From Pseudaquidulcibacter saccharophilus (GTDB lineage: Bacteria; Pseudomonadota; Alphaproteobacteria; Caulobacterales; Aquidulcibacteraceae): a stretch of 64,000 nt of DNA. The notes below the pieces were generated by a model. That model saw only the letters and a program-made list of their open reading frames with translations, was not told where the DNA came from and ran no database searches. The DNA is taken from contig NZ_JAHWUS010000002.1 in the NCBI RefSeq assembly GCF_019455445.1, positions 539,291-603,290 on the forward strand. Direction: 5' to 3'. This document shows, piece by piece, positions 1-9,375 of this stretch; position 1 is the stretch's first letter; each line of letters opens with the position of its first letter. Made by a program: the position numbers and the translations under genes.

Positions 1-451
1 CCCAGCGTAATGTACCCTCACCCCAACGCATTGATTTTTGCCATGGGAAATTACGCACAATGCTTGGTACTAATTCTTTAATAATATCAGTAGTTTTTGC
101 GCCCTTTTTTATAATTTCAACAACGTAAAAATCACCCTTTTTTGGGTCTGAAACAACTTTTGCCTCGTCAATTGAAGAAATACCCGCCGCACGTATAAAG
201 CCATCAATTGCAGGCTGTGGCGCACCGACTTTTGGCCCCTTTTTTTCTTCTTTAACATCTGGAGTTTCATTTGGTAGATTTTCAATACAAAGACCAAGAC
301 GTCGTGGCGCAACAAAATTGGTAATTTCGCCAACGGTCACACCAGCTTTTTCAAGGCCATCTTTGACCATTTTCGCCAAATCTTCTGACGCACGTTTTTG
401 GAAACGCGCAGGAATTTCTTCTGAAAATATTTCTAATAAAAACTGGCTCAT
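1..451 (-). CDS. glyS: Glycyl-tRNA synthetase beta subunit, N-terminal part (cut by window edge)
   Basis: The first 150 codons of the beta chain of the alpha2beta2 glycyl-tRNA synthetase, which charges tRNA-Gly in the cytoplasm. The protein starts [16 protein letters not shown], the typical GlyS opening, and continues with PRRLGL and, near the edge, MRWGEGTLRW, both expected of the family. Its ATG overlaps the glyQ stop by one base (TAATG), so the subunits are translationally coupled. The reading frame is open to base 1, so the C-terminal half, including the anticodon-binding domain, lies outside. I am confident because of the glyQ neighbour and the conserved start. Confidence 0.95.
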   Translation of the reverse strand, partial: MSQFLLEIFSEEIPARFQKRASEDLAKMVKDGLEKAGVTVGEITNFVAPRRLGLCIENLPNETPDVKEEKKGPKVGAPQPAIDGFIRAAGISSIDEAKVVSDPKKGDFYVVEIIKKGAKTTDIIKELVPSIVRNFPWQKSMRWGEGTLRW

Positions 452-1374
452 TACTTCTCACCCGCCTTTAATTCTTCTTGTTTTTCCATCCATGCGGCAG
501 CAGAACCTTTGGCAAGGTCGCGCACGCGGGCAATAAAGCTTTGTCGTTCGGTCGGGCTAACGACGCCACGCGCATCCATCAAGTTAAATAAATGCGATGC
601 CTTTAACGCCCAATCAAATGCTGGAAGCGGTAATTTTGCCTCAAGAAGGATATTGCATTGGGTTTCGGCGTCTTTGAACCATTGTTCAAGAATTTCAACT
701 TTGGAATATTCAAAATTAAATTTTGATTGCTCTACTTCGTTTTCGTGGAACACGTCACCATAAGTTACGCCATTGCCGTTGAAATCAATGTCATAAACAT
801 TTTCGACACCTTGGACATACATTGTCAAACGCTCAAGACCATAGGTTAATTCGCCAGAAACAGGCTTACAGTCGAAACCACCAACTTGTTGGAAATATGT
901 GAATTGTGATACTTCCATGCCGTCGCACCACACTTCCCAGCCAAGGCCCCATGCGCCAACGGTTGGGTTTTCCCAATCATCTTCAACAAAGCGAATATCA
1001 TGAAGTTTTGGATCAATACCAATTTCATAAAGTGAATTAAGATATAATTCTTGTAGATTTGGTGGGTTTGGCTTTAGAATTACTTGATATTGGTAATAAT
1101 GGCCCAAACGGTTTGGATTTTCACCATAACGCGCATCCTTAGGACGACGAGAAGGTTGCACATAGGCTGCCTTCCATGGCTTTTCACCAAGCGCACGCAA
1201 AGTGGTTGCGGGATGCAATGTCCCTGCCCCAACCTCGGTATCATATGGTTGTAAAATCACACAACCCTGACGCGCCCAATAATCAGACAGCGTAAGGATA
1301 ATATCCTGAAAAGAAGGCTTACGACCCTGCGCATAAGCCCGCGAGCAAGCAGTAGAATATTCAACGTTTTCCAT
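451..1374 (-). CDS. glyQ: Glycyl-tRNA synthetase alpha subunit
   Basis: Catalytic alpha chain (307 aa) of the bacterial heterotetrameric glycyl-tRNA synthetase. The family opening [18 protein letters not shown] is visible at about residue 21, followed by [11 protein letters not shown] and the [18 protein letters not shown] stretch (here [12 protein letters not shown]) that line the class II active site. About 18 residues precede the usual start of the family; no closer start codon exists, so the ATG at 1374 is kept although it lacks a clear Shine-Dalgarno sequence. It sits directly upstream of glyS on the minus strand and forms an operon with it. Confidence 0.96.
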   Translation of the reverse strand: MENVEYSTACSRAYAQGRKPSFQDIILTLSDYWARQGCVILQPYDTEVGAGTLHPATTLRALGEKPWKAAYVQPSRRPKDARYGENPNRLGHYYQYQVILKPNPPNLQELYLNSLYEIGIDPKLHDIRFVEDDWENPTVGAWGLGWEVWCDGMEVSQFTYFQQVGGFDCKPVSGELTYGLERLTMYVQGVENVYDIDFNGNGVTYGDVFHENEVEQSKFNFEYSKVEILEQWFKDAETQCNILLEAKLPLPAFDWALKASHLFNLMDARGVVSPTERQSFIARVRDLAKGSAAAWMEKQEELKAGEK

Positions 1375-1566
1375 AATTGCGAGTTAGCGCAATTATCTTA
1401 ATTAGGAAACAATTTTTATCCCGTTTTTAAGGAAATTTCATAAAAAAACTGCAATAAATTACTTTTTACTGTTACGTTAGGTAATGGCGAAACACTTTGT
1501 AAGTAATTTACATTTACAACTACTATACCTTGTTTTACAATTAAGTGGTTTTTAGGTATTTAATAC

Positions 1567-2844
1567 ATGAGTAGACCTGTTATTTTAATTATTGGCGCAG
1601 ATGACATTTTTCAAACTGTCGCCAAAGCGGGATTTACTACTACCGATAAGATAGAAGATGTACCTGTTAACAGAGCGATTATTATTGATTTGCGTAATGT
1701 TGATATAGCCGAAGCGCAGATTCTACTCGAAGAATTGCGAAATATTAAATCACAAAAGCATTTACAAATCTATGGTTGGACAGAACCCAACGCTAGCCTA
1801 AATCAATATGAAATCTTTAAATTTGATGGCCTTTTAAACGAAGAAACACCGCTTTCTTATATAAAGGCTCGCCTTGAATCTGCGTCACGGATTGCAGCAA
1901 TGTCACGCGAGGCAATGACAAGATTTAATACACTTGCACAATTTGGTGCGCAGGCAAAACCATCATATAACGCACATCAAATTCCGCCTAAAATACTTAT
2001 TTACGGGGCACCTGGCCCGGATAATATGCGGATAACCGCAATTTTAGACCACCTTGGCATATTATGCGTTGCCGCCTTTTCTTCATTTAGCGCTTTTGAA
2101 TATTTGCATAATGGCGGGTTTGATGCGGTAATAGTTTTTGCCCATGATGACAAAGCCGGCGCCATTAGCTTCTGCTCTGCACTACGGCGCAATTCACGCC
2201 TTTTCCATATCCCTTGCCTTTTGCTCGTTAACAGCGACTTTGGTAATTTTGAAGATGCGATACTAAAAGGCGCGACTGATGTTGATTTTATTGGCGTCTC
2301 GGAAGAAAATTCCATCATTCGCTTAATGACACATATTGATGAAAAGCGTCGTAGAGACGCCCTTAAGATGGCTTTCCGCCTTGCCAAGTCAGACAAGGCA
2401 ATTGATCGCGCATCAGGGCTTTATAATTTCGCCTTCTTCAAAAGCCATTTAAATGCGCTTATCAACGAAGCCATTAATTTTAAAGAACAAGTTTGCATAA
2501 TTGAAATCACAATTCATGTTGCGCCACAACATAATCCAAACCTTGAAATTCCTGATGATAAACGCCTTAGCGTTATTAATCAGATTGGTTCAATGATTGC
2601 CAGATTGGTTCGTACCGAAGACACTGCTGCACGGATTACACTTAATCGATTTGCAATAATATTGCCATTTTCAGATAAAATTACCGCATTTAATGCTGGG
2701 CAGCGCATTTGCGCTGTACTTGAATCATCTGCATTTGACATTGGTGTTAGCGATGAGGCAGCAATGGCAGAAGCAAAATTTGAAATCAGCGAAGTTACAG
2801 ATAAAAAAAATCTTGAAACTGTAATGTTAAAATTTGCAAGCTAA
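1567..2844 (+). CDS. PopA-like protein: receiver-like domains plus degenerate GGDEF domain
   Basis: A 425-residue cytoplasmic signalling protein. Residues about 1-115 and 143-260 look like two CheY-like folds (each begins with a hydrophobic strand, ILIIG and ILIYG), but acidic pockets and a clear phospho-Asp are hard to see. Residues about 280-425 resemble a diguanylate cyclase domain: the strand R-x-GGDEFA-xxLP is present as RITLNRFAIILP, so the GGDEF signature is replaced by TLNRF (about 358-362) and cyclase activity is not expected. The order receiver-receiver-dead GGDEF matches Caulobacter PopA, a c-di-GMP effector in CtrA degradation; that equivalence is inference. Divergent from glyQ; ends at a terminator shared with the carboxylase gene. 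Confidence 0.6.
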   Translation: MSRPVILIIGADDIFQTVAKAGFTTTDKIEDVPVNRAIIIDLRNVDIAEAQILLEELRNIKSQKHLQIYGWTEPNASLNQYEIFKFDGLLNEETPLSYIKARLESASRIAAMSREAMTRFNTLAQFGAQAKPSYNAHQIPPKILIYGAPGPDNMRITAILDHLGILCVAAFSSFSAFEYLHNGGFDAVIVFAHDDKAGAISFCSALRRNSRLFHIPCLLLVNSDFGNFEDAILKGATDVDFIGVSEENSIIRLMTHIDEKRRRDALKMAFRLAKSDKAIDRASGLYNFAFFKSHLNALINEAINFKEQVCIIEITIHVAPQHNPNLEIPDDKRLSVINQIGSMIARLVRTEDTAARITLNRFAIILPFSDKITAFNAGQRICAVLESSAFDIGVSDEAAMAEAKFEISEVTDKKNLETVMLKFAS

Positions 2845-2863
2845 ACATTTTAAACCATTAAAA

Positions 2864-2886
2864 AGCCCCGCAGTGCGGGACTTTTG
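2864..2886. terminator. Bidirectional rho-independent terminator
   Basis: The arms CCCGCA and TGCGGG are extended by outer pairs across one mismatch and flanked by an A-run on the left and a T-run on the right. The hairpin lies between the convergent ends of the PopA-like gene (stop 2844) and pccB (stop 2889), so it can serve both. Confidence 0.85.
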
Positions 2887-2888
2887 CA

Positions 2889-4421
2889 TTATAGTGGAAT
2901 GTTATCGTGCTTTTTCCAAGGATTGCTTAGTTTCTTTTTAGCCAGAGTTCTTAGCGATTGAGCAATCCTGAAACGTGTTGAATGCGGCATGATAACATCA
3001 TCAATAAAACCAAGCGATGCCGCAACAAATGGGTTCGCAAAACGCTTTTGATATTCATCTGTACGTTCCTGAATCTTTGCAGCGTCACCAATATCTTGAC
3101 GGAAGATAATTTCCACCGCACCCTTTGCGCCCATGACCGCAATTTCCGCGGTCGGCCACGCATAGTTTACATCACCACGAAGGTGTTTTGATGACATAAC
3201 ATCATAAGCACCACCATATGCTTTACGTGTGATCAAAGTTACCTTTGGAACGGTTGCTTCGGCATAAGCAAACAAAAGTTTTGCACCATGTTTTATCAAA
3301 CCACCATATTCCTGTTTAGTGCCAGGCATAAATCCAGGAACGTCAACAAAGGTAACAATTGGAATATTATAACAATCGCAGAAACGCACAAAACGTGCCG
3401 CTTTACGTGAAGAATCACTATCAAGAACGCCGGCAAGGCTCATTGGTTGGTTCGCAACAACGCCAACTGTCTGCCCTTCGATACGTCCGAAACCAACAAC
3501 AATATTTTTTGCGAAATCTTGAGAAATTTGCATAAAATCGCCGTCATCTACTGTTTTTTCAATTAGCTCAACAATATCATAAGGCTGGTTAGGATTGCTT
3601 GGAACCAGATTATCAAGAGAATAATCAGGCTCATTCTTAACAACAACACCTGCACGAACCGGTGCTTTTTCAGTGTTATTTGATGGAATGAAATCAATCA
3701 AACGACGCATTTGCAACAATGCTTCAAAATCATTTTCAAATGCACCATCGGCAACACCTGATTTTTGACAATGCACACGTGCGCCGCCCAATTCCTCAGC
3801 CGTTACAACTTCGTTGGTCACGGTTTTAACAACGTCAGGGCCAGTAACAAACATGTTAGAAGTATCTTTTACCATAAAGATAAAGTCAGTCATGGCTGGT
3901 GAATAAACGTCACCACCCGCACAAGGTCCCATGATTACAGAAATTTGCGGCACAACGCCTGAAGCCAAAACATTCTGCAAGAAAATATCGGCATAACCAG
4001 CAAGTGATTCAACACCTTCTTGAATACGTGCGCCGCCCGCATCAAACAATCCAATAATTGGCGCGCCATTTTTAACCGCCATTTGTTGAACTTTTACAAT
4101 TTTTTCGGCGTGAGAACGAGATAGAGAGCCACCAAAAACCGTAAAATCTTTTGAGAAAACATAAACCAAACGACCATTTATTGTACCGTGTCCGGTTACA
4201 ACGCCATCGCCTGCGATTTTCTTTTCAGACATACCAAATTCATTACAACGATGTTCAACATAAATGTCGTATTCTTCAAAAGAACCCTCGTCTAATAAAA
4301 TTTCAAGACGCTCACGAGCAGTAAGTTTTCCTCTTGCGTGCTGCGCATCAATACGCTTTTGACCGCCACCCAACCATGCCTGATCGCGTTTTTCTTTTAA
4401 AGTTTCAATGATAGTTTTCAT
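2889..4421 (-). CDS. pccB: Propionyl-CoA carboxylase beta chain (acyl-CoA carboxyltransferase)
   Basis: Carboxyltransferase subunit (510 aa) that moves CO2 from biotin to an acyl-CoA, most likely propionyl-CoA, giving methylmalonyl-CoA. The whole crotonase-like fold is present: an N-terminal [16 protein letters not shown] helix, FTVFGGSLS, the oxyanion-forming [15 protein letters not shown] (about residue 130), [14 protein letters not shown], and in the second half [16 protein letters not shown] and [11 protein letters not shown]. The ATG is preceded by GGGGAA eight bases upstream. The biotin-bearing alpha subunit is not in the window. Family paralogues act on acetyl-, methylcrotonyl- or geranyl-CoA, so substrate is inferred from overall motif similarity to PccB. 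Confidence 0.9.
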   Translation of the reverse strand: MKTIIETLKEKRDQAWLGGGQKRIDAQHARGKLTARERLEILLDEGSFEEYDIYVEHRCNEFGMSEKKIAGDGVVTGHGTINGRLVYVFSKDFTVFGGSLSRSHAEKIVKVQQMAVKNGAPIIGLFDAGGARIQEGVESLAGYADIFLQNVLASGVVPQISVIMGPCAGGDVYSPAMTDFIFMVKDTSNMFVTGPDVVKTVTNEVVTAEELGGARVHCQKSGVADGAFENDFEALLQMRRLIDFIPSNNTEKAPVRAGVVVKNEPDYSLDNLVPSNPNQPYDIVELIEKTVDDGDFMQISQDFAKNIVVGFGRIEGQTVGVVANQPMSLAGVLDSDSSRKAARFVRFCDCYNIPIVTFVDVPGFMPGTKQEYGGLIKHGAKLLFAYAEATVPKVTLITRKAYGGAYDVMSSKHLRGDVNYAWPTAEIAVMGAKGAVEIIFRQDIGDAAKIQERTDEYQKRFANPFVAASLGFIDDVIMPHSTRFRIAQSLRTLAKKKLSNPWKKHDNIPL

Positions 4422-4638
4422 ATAAGATTCCCCAGTTTTAAACTGAATAAGTAGAATTGTTTAATTATTATCGGCGTTTTTTTATGATAATTTGGTTACA
4501 ATCACGCCTTCATTATTGCAAGTTATTTTATGGTCAATTCATGCTTTAGGCTAAGATTTATTAGCATATGAAGGGAAAATATTGCGTAATAACGGATTAT
4601 CTTATTGATTTAATGTAATGAAGGTATAAAAGTTCAGT

Positions 4639-5802
4639 ATGCCGCAAGTTGCAATAGATGTAACCAAAAACACAAAACCGCTTATGCCAAAGTGGCAAAA
4701 ACTGCTTTTGGTGGCACTAGCGGTAACAACTATAATAAGTGGATTATTGGTTTTCTTCTTTAGAAATAATATTTTTAAGGCAATAATTAAACCGTCAATC
4801 CCCTTTCAAGTTGCACAAGAACCTTCAACTCCTAATTACAATGATGCTTCGGCATGGGTTTTGCGTCCGCAAATCATTGATGCTTCGAAACCTGCTGTAT
4901 TCTTCGCTCACCCCGTAACCTATTATGATGGCTCAAAAGGTTGGAACGCAGATATTAACCAACCCGAAGCGCGACAAATTATTGATGAAATTGTTATTCC
5001 TAATCATGTTGCACCTTTCATGGATGGAACACAAGTTTGGCTTCCGCATTACCGACAGGCAACTTTATACTCAAATCTTAGCTTTAATGAGGATGCCAAA
5101 GAGGCATTAAACCTTGCATATAATGATATAGAAACTGCATTTAAAACCTTTTTACAACATAAGGCCCCAGGGCAAAAAATTATTATTGTTGGCATGAATC
5201 AGGGTGCATTACATTTATTGCGCCTTATGCAACAGCAACCACCTGAACTAAAAGAAGATATAATTGCCGTATATTTAATTGATCAAGCAATCCCAACAGA
5301 TCTTATAAAACAAGAAGAAGGTAAAAGCCTTTTAGGCGTCATTCCACCTTGTAAAGAACTAAAAGAAACAAAATGCCTAGTAAACTTTTTGTCAGTGAGT
5401 GAGAACAACAATAGAAAGATATATCTGGCCCGTAAATATTCACCAGTTTATGATAAAAATAATGGATATTATAAACGTGGAAAAGCTGCTGTAATATGCG
5501 TTAACCCTTTAAATGGCGGCAGTAATGCTGATGCTGAAGAGAAACTTAATAGCGGTGCCGTTGCTGCTTCAAAATTAGAAGAAGGAACTGACCCAGCTCT
5601 TTTACCCGCGGCAACAGGTGCAAATTGTAAAGACGGCCTGCTATTGGTTGATAGCCTAAGACCAGCAGCTTTATCACCCCCTGTTTTTGAACTGGGAAGC
5701 TTTTACAAAGTTAGCTCTTATAATTTATTTTATGATAATCTTAAAAATGATCTAGCCGCTAGGGTTCTAGAAGATAAAAATCAAGCAGCTAAAAAGAAGT
5801 AA
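4639..5802 (+). CDS. DUF3089-family membrane-anchored alpha/beta-hydrolase-like protein
   Basis: A 387-residue protein with one N-terminal membrane segment (about residues 22-42, LLLVALAVTTIISGLLVFFF) and an extracytoplasmic domain. The motif VFFAHPVTYYDGSKGWNAD (about 88-106) is the hallmark of DUF3089. Further in, a helix-loop GMNQGALHLLRLM (about 183) sits where a lipase-type nucleophile elbow would be, but GMNQG replaces GHSQG, so the expected Ser is an Asn. Function is unknown; lipolytic activity is only a family suggestion and the missing Ser argues against it here. The 3' end overlaps the convergent regulator gene by 22 bases. No clear ribosome binding site at the ATG. Confidence 0.75.
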   Translation: MPQVAIDVTKNTKPLMPKWQKLLLVALAVTTIISGLLVFFFRNNIFKAIIKPSIPFQVAQEPSTPNYNDASAWVLRPQIIDASKPAVFFAHPVTYYDGSKGWNADINQPEARQIIDEIVIPNHVAPFMDGTQVWLPHYRQATLYSNLSFNEDAKEALNLAYNDIETAFKTFLQHKAPGQKIIIVGMNQGALHLLRLMQQQPPELKEDIIAVYLIDQAIPTDLIKQEEGKSLLGVIPPCKELKETKCLVNFLSVSENNNRKIYLARKYSPVYDKNNGYYKRGKAAVICVNPLNGGSNADAEEKLNSGAVAASKLEEGTDPALLPAATGANCKDGLLLVDSLRPAALSPPVFELGSFYKVSSYNLFYDNLKNDLAARVLEDKNQAAKKK

Positions 5803-6539
5803 TCGTCATTTAATTTATCGATTATTTCCTGAACTTCTTTACAAGAATTTATTATGTTCAACAAAATGCTTGAGCGCTCATCATCATCCGTTGCCGCTGA
5901 TGCCAATGAAGAATATTTAAGCAATTTACCAGCACCTATCGCGGCAGAAATTGCGGCAAGTTCTTCTGCGGCTCGAATAAAGCTATCGGTATGATTGATT
6001 GTTAAGCTTAGTAGCAATTCTGCAATTTTAATTGGCCATTGTTTTGAAAAATCACGCAATACGCCGCTCACTGCTTCATTTCCAGCATTATCGCGATAAC
6101 TCATCAATACGGCAACATCTACAATCAATGGCTCTTTATCAATATAATCAGAATTTTTTGAATTATCAATTTCGACATGGTTCACATCCATTATCGTATT
6201 GACCAATTCTTCAAGATCAACCGGTTTATTAAGAACAACGTCCATACCAGCATCAAGACATGCTAAAACTTCATGTTGTTCACTACGTGCAGTTAATCCA
6301 AGTATTGGAATTTTAGAGTTCGCATTATCCAAGGCACGTATCTTTTTCGCCGCCACCGTACCATCAATACGTTCCATTGTTACATCAAGGATAATCACGT
6401 CAAAGAGTTCTTGTTTGGCAAATTCTATCGCTTCATCGCCATCTTCACAGGCCACGATATCAAAACCGGTAGCCTCAAGAAAATGGGACACCATCTTTCG
6501 CATACCAGTATTATCTTCAGCGTATAAAATCTTTTTCAT
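5781..6539 (-). CDS. Response regulator with C-terminal Hpt-like domain lacking the phospho-histidine
   Basis: 252 residues from the start MKKILYAEDN. Residues 1-118 are a receiver domain: acidic pair E8/D9, phospho-acceptor D52 in IILDVTM, T82 in LTA and K104 in NKPVD. A linker leads to an all-helical region (about 140-252) that looks like the Hpt module behind the receiver of RpfC-type hybrid kinases. In the Hpt helix the usual AAHxLKG is AAEELAA, so the phospho-accepting His is Glu191 and the following Lys is Ala. It should receive a phosphate on D52 but not relay it. Upstream ATG codons at 6569 and 6563 in frame would add up to ten residues; no start has a strong ribosome site, so 6539 is chosen on homology. 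Confidence 0.75.
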   Translation of the reverse strand: MKKILYAEDNTGMRKMVSHFLEATGFDIVACEDGDEAIEFAKQELFDVIILDVTMERIDGTVAAKKIRALDNANSKIPILGLTARSEQHEVLACLDAGMDVVLNKPVDLEELVNTIMDVNHVEIDNSKNSDYIDKEPLIVDVAVLMSYRDNAGNEAVSGVLRDFSKQWPIKIAELLLSLTINHTDSFIRAAEELAAISAAIGAGKLLKYSSLASAATDDDERSSILLNIINSCKEVQEIIDKLNDDYFFLAA

Positions 6540-6677
6540 TAATAAAAACGACCCATTCCCCATGGACATCTAATAATAAAAAAGTTTCGAAAGGGTTACT
6601 CACAAGATACTAAAACTTATGATTTCGTACCTTAAAGCATGAATTTAATGTATAAACACGCACTAATTCATTGTTTT

Positions 6678-8924
6678 TCAGCTAAATTTTCCAGTTTTAC
6701 TAAACCCGCGAGGTACCATGCGACCAACCGACGCGCGCTTTCCAACATAATCACGCCATTCCGGCATCTCACGATTTCGACCGGAACTATCAATCCATAC
6801 TAAACCGTCTTCGCCTTTAAAACTAATAGCGTCCAATATCCCGCCATCACGATACGATTGTAATTTAACCCCCTTGCCACGAGACATAACAGGAAGCTCT
6901 TCAGAATTGAAAATCAATAGTTTGCGATTTTCACCAATAACACCAAGGAAGTTGCCTTTGATGACTTTGGTAACAGCGGCCTTTTGATTGTCACCAGTTG
7001 AAAGAATGGTTTTACCACCACGTTTTTGGCTTAGAAATTCATTTTCATCAATAACAAAACCGTAACCCTTTGATGATGCAACCAATCTTTTCTTTCCATC
7101 TTCTGGCACAAACATATCCAATATGTCGTATTCTTCACCAAGTTCGATAGATAAACGTATTGGTTCTCCTAATCCGCGTCCGGATGGTAATTTATCACCT
7201 TGAAGTGTGAACGCCCTACCGTCTGTTGCAAACAGCACGATTTTATCAGTTGTATAACATTGAAGTGACAGCGATAAATCATCATCATCTTTGAATTTAA
7301 CCGATGATAAATCCTCAATTTTTCCTTTTAACGCTCTTATCCAACCACGTTTAGAAAGCACAACCGTGATTGGTTCTTTTGTAATGAACGCCTCAATAGA
7401 AATCGCAGTTGATGGATCTGGTGCGTCCGCAAAACTAGTTCTACGTTTTGCACTTATTGTATCTTTTGCAAAAATTTCTCTTGTTTTTTCCAGCTCGTTA
7501 TAAACTTTGCGCCATTGCAATTTCTCTGAAGCCAGCAATTTATTTAATTCGTCAAGCTCTTTTTTAAGGTTAGCATCTTCAGTTTTAATTGCCATTTCTT
7601 CAAGTTTACGCAAATTACGTAAACGAGTATCAAGAATTGCATTAGCTTGGACATCATTCAAGTTAAACGTTGCCATCAAAACGGCTTTAGCATCATCTTC
7701 TTCACGAATAATACGTATGACTTCGTCTAAATTAAGATACGCAATCAATAATGCAGCCAAAATTTCTAAGCGCGCTTCAATTTTACCACGACGCCAATTA
7801 GCACGCCTGACAACAAGTTCTTTTTTAAATGTTATGAATGAAAACAGGCATTCTTTTACCCCCATCACACGAGGGATACCGTTCGCATCAATTACGTTAA
7901 GGTTGACTGAAAAACGGTTTTCCAAATCAGATAATTTGAAAAGACTTTCCATCAAATGTTCAGGTGTTACAGTTTTTGACTTTGGTTCAAGAACAATACG
8001 AATGTCTTCCGCGCTTTCATCACGTACATCTGCTAATAAAGGAGCACGTTTATTCTCAATCAATTCGGCAAGTTTTTCAATCAAACGCGATTTTTGAACC
8101 TGAAATGGTGGTTCGGTAACAATAATTTGCCATTGACCACGCCCCATGTCTTCAACATGCCATTTAGAGCGCACACGAATAGAACCTTTACCTGTTTCAT
8201 AGGCATTAAGAATGTTCTCTTTAGGCTCAACAATAACGCCACCGGTTGGGAAGTCGGGACCGGGAATATAATCCATAATTGCTTCTGTGCTTAAATCATG
8301 GTCGTCAACCAATGCAAGACAAGCGTCGATAAGCTCTATCGCATTATGTGGAGGGATTGACGTTGCCATACCAACCGCAATACCCATTGCGCCATTTGCC
8401 AATAGATTTGGAAAAGATGCGGGTAAAACAACCGGTTCAAGATCTTCGCCAGAATAAGTTTCACGGAAATTTACACAGTCCTCATTGATACCTTCAAGCA
8501 ACAAAGTGCCGGTATTTGTAAGACGCGCTTCGGTATAACGATATGCTGCTGCACTATCACCATCAATATTGCCAAAATTTCCTTGACCATCGACAAGACG
8601 ATAACGCACCGAAAAGTCCTGCGCTAAACGCACCATTGTGTCATAAATTGCGCTATCGCCGTGTGGGTGAAATTTACCCATAACGTCGCCGACAATTTTC
8701 GCACATTTTTTAAAACGTGCATCACTATCAAGACCCAATTCACCCATCGCATGAACAATACGTCTTTGAACCGGTTTCAGTCCGTCACGGACATCGGGCA
8801 AAGCACGCGAAGTGATTGTTGAAAGCGCATAAACCAAATAACGGCTTTCTAAAGCCCTATCAAATGGTTCATTAATTATTTTTCCGCCTTCAGTAGGTTC
8901 AATTAAGTCTGAATTATCTGTCAT
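6678..8924 (-). CDS. parC: DNA topoisomerase IV subunit A
   Basis: 748-residue breakage-reunion subunit of topoisomerase IV, which unlinks daughter chromosomes together with ParE. The N-terminus carries [16 protein letters not shown] (about residue 42), then [18 protein letters not shown] and the catalytic tyrosine in [11 protein letters not shown] (about 130). TGGVIVEP and a long coiled-coil region (about 380-480) follow, with the C-terminal beta-pinwheel from about 520. The pinwheel is short and lacks a GyrA box, which supports ParC over GyrA. The quinolone-determining positions read as HGDSAIYD, the sensitive-type sequence. Confidence 0.93.
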   Translation of the reverse strand: MTDNSDLIEPTEGGKIINEPFDRALESRYLVYALSTITSRALPDVRDGLKPVQRRIVHAMGELGLDSDARFKKCAKIVGDVMGKFHPHGDSAIYDTMVRLAQDFSVRYRLVDGQGNFGNIDGDSAAAYRYTEARLTNTGTLLLEGINEDCVNFRETYSGEDLEPVVLPASFPNLLANGAMGIAVGMATSIPPHNAIELIDACLALVDDHDLSTEAIMDYIPGPDFPTGGVIVEPKENILNAYETGKGSIRVRSKWHVEDMGRGQWQIIVTEPPFQVQKSRLIEKLAELIENKRAPLLADVRDESAEDIRIVLEPKSKTVTPEHLMESLFKLSDLENRFSVNLNVIDANGIPRVMGVKECLFSFITFKKELVVRRANWRRGKIEARLEILAALLIAYLNLDEVIRIIREEDDAKAVLMATFNLNDVQANAILDTRLRNLRKLEEMAIKTEDANLKKELDELNKLLASEKLQWRKVYNELEKTREIFAKDTISAKRRTSFADAPDPSTAISIEAFITKEPITVVLSKRGWIRALKGKIEDLSSVKFKDDDDLSLSLQCYTTDKIVLFATDGRAFTLQGDKLPSGRGLGEPIRLSIELGEEYDILDMFVPEDGKKRLVASSKGYGFVIDENEFLSQKRGGKTILSTGDNQKAAVTKVIKGNFLGVIGENRKLLIFNSEELPVMSRGKGVKLQSYRDGGILDAISFKGEDGLVWIDSSGRNREMPEWRDYVGKRASVGRMVPRGFSKTGKFS

Positions 8925-9375
8925 TTTTATCGTTTCAATATCGAGTTTTATTTATAACTCTGCGAATCACAGGCGATAATACATAATTTTTAATGCGGTA
9001 AACCAAATAATTGCCGTGGCAAACAAACTCTGATTATGTTTCAAATGCATTAAACCATAGATATTACATAGACACGCCACACCTAACAATTAAGAATTAA
9101 AAGCATTTGAAAATTTATCCAATAGTTTTGCGACTATTTTTTATCATTTATATTAAACGGTTAATGCTTACCAAATCCGTACATCAGATAATTACCAATT
9201 TGTTTCATGATAAAACATCTTAACAATCAAAAAATAGACCCAGTCAAATGGAATAAAATAAGAAGTTAGAAATATGTAAAATTATTACAGCTATAAATAG
9301 AATCCATCTTGACCAACGCCCCATCTTAAGTAACTGTTACTGTGATAAAAGTTTAGGCATTGAAATGGGGCATCG
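8925..9375. promoter_or_regulatory. Divergent intergenic region with inverted repeats before the peptidase gene
   Basis: No gene or tRNA is seen in this AT-rich gap between the divergent parC and peptidase genes. It holds a 12-bp palindrome TTGCCGTGGCAA at 9011-9022. Close to the peptidase start there is a perfect 7-base inverted repeat, GCCCCAT (9318-9324) with ATGGGGC (9365-9371); the right arm covers the GGGG that would be the ribosome binding site. Nested inside is a 13-base dyad, AGTAAC-T-GTTACT (9329-9341), whose one-base spacer suits a protein operator rather than a hairpin. No convincing -35/-10 pair was found. Confidence 0.45.
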
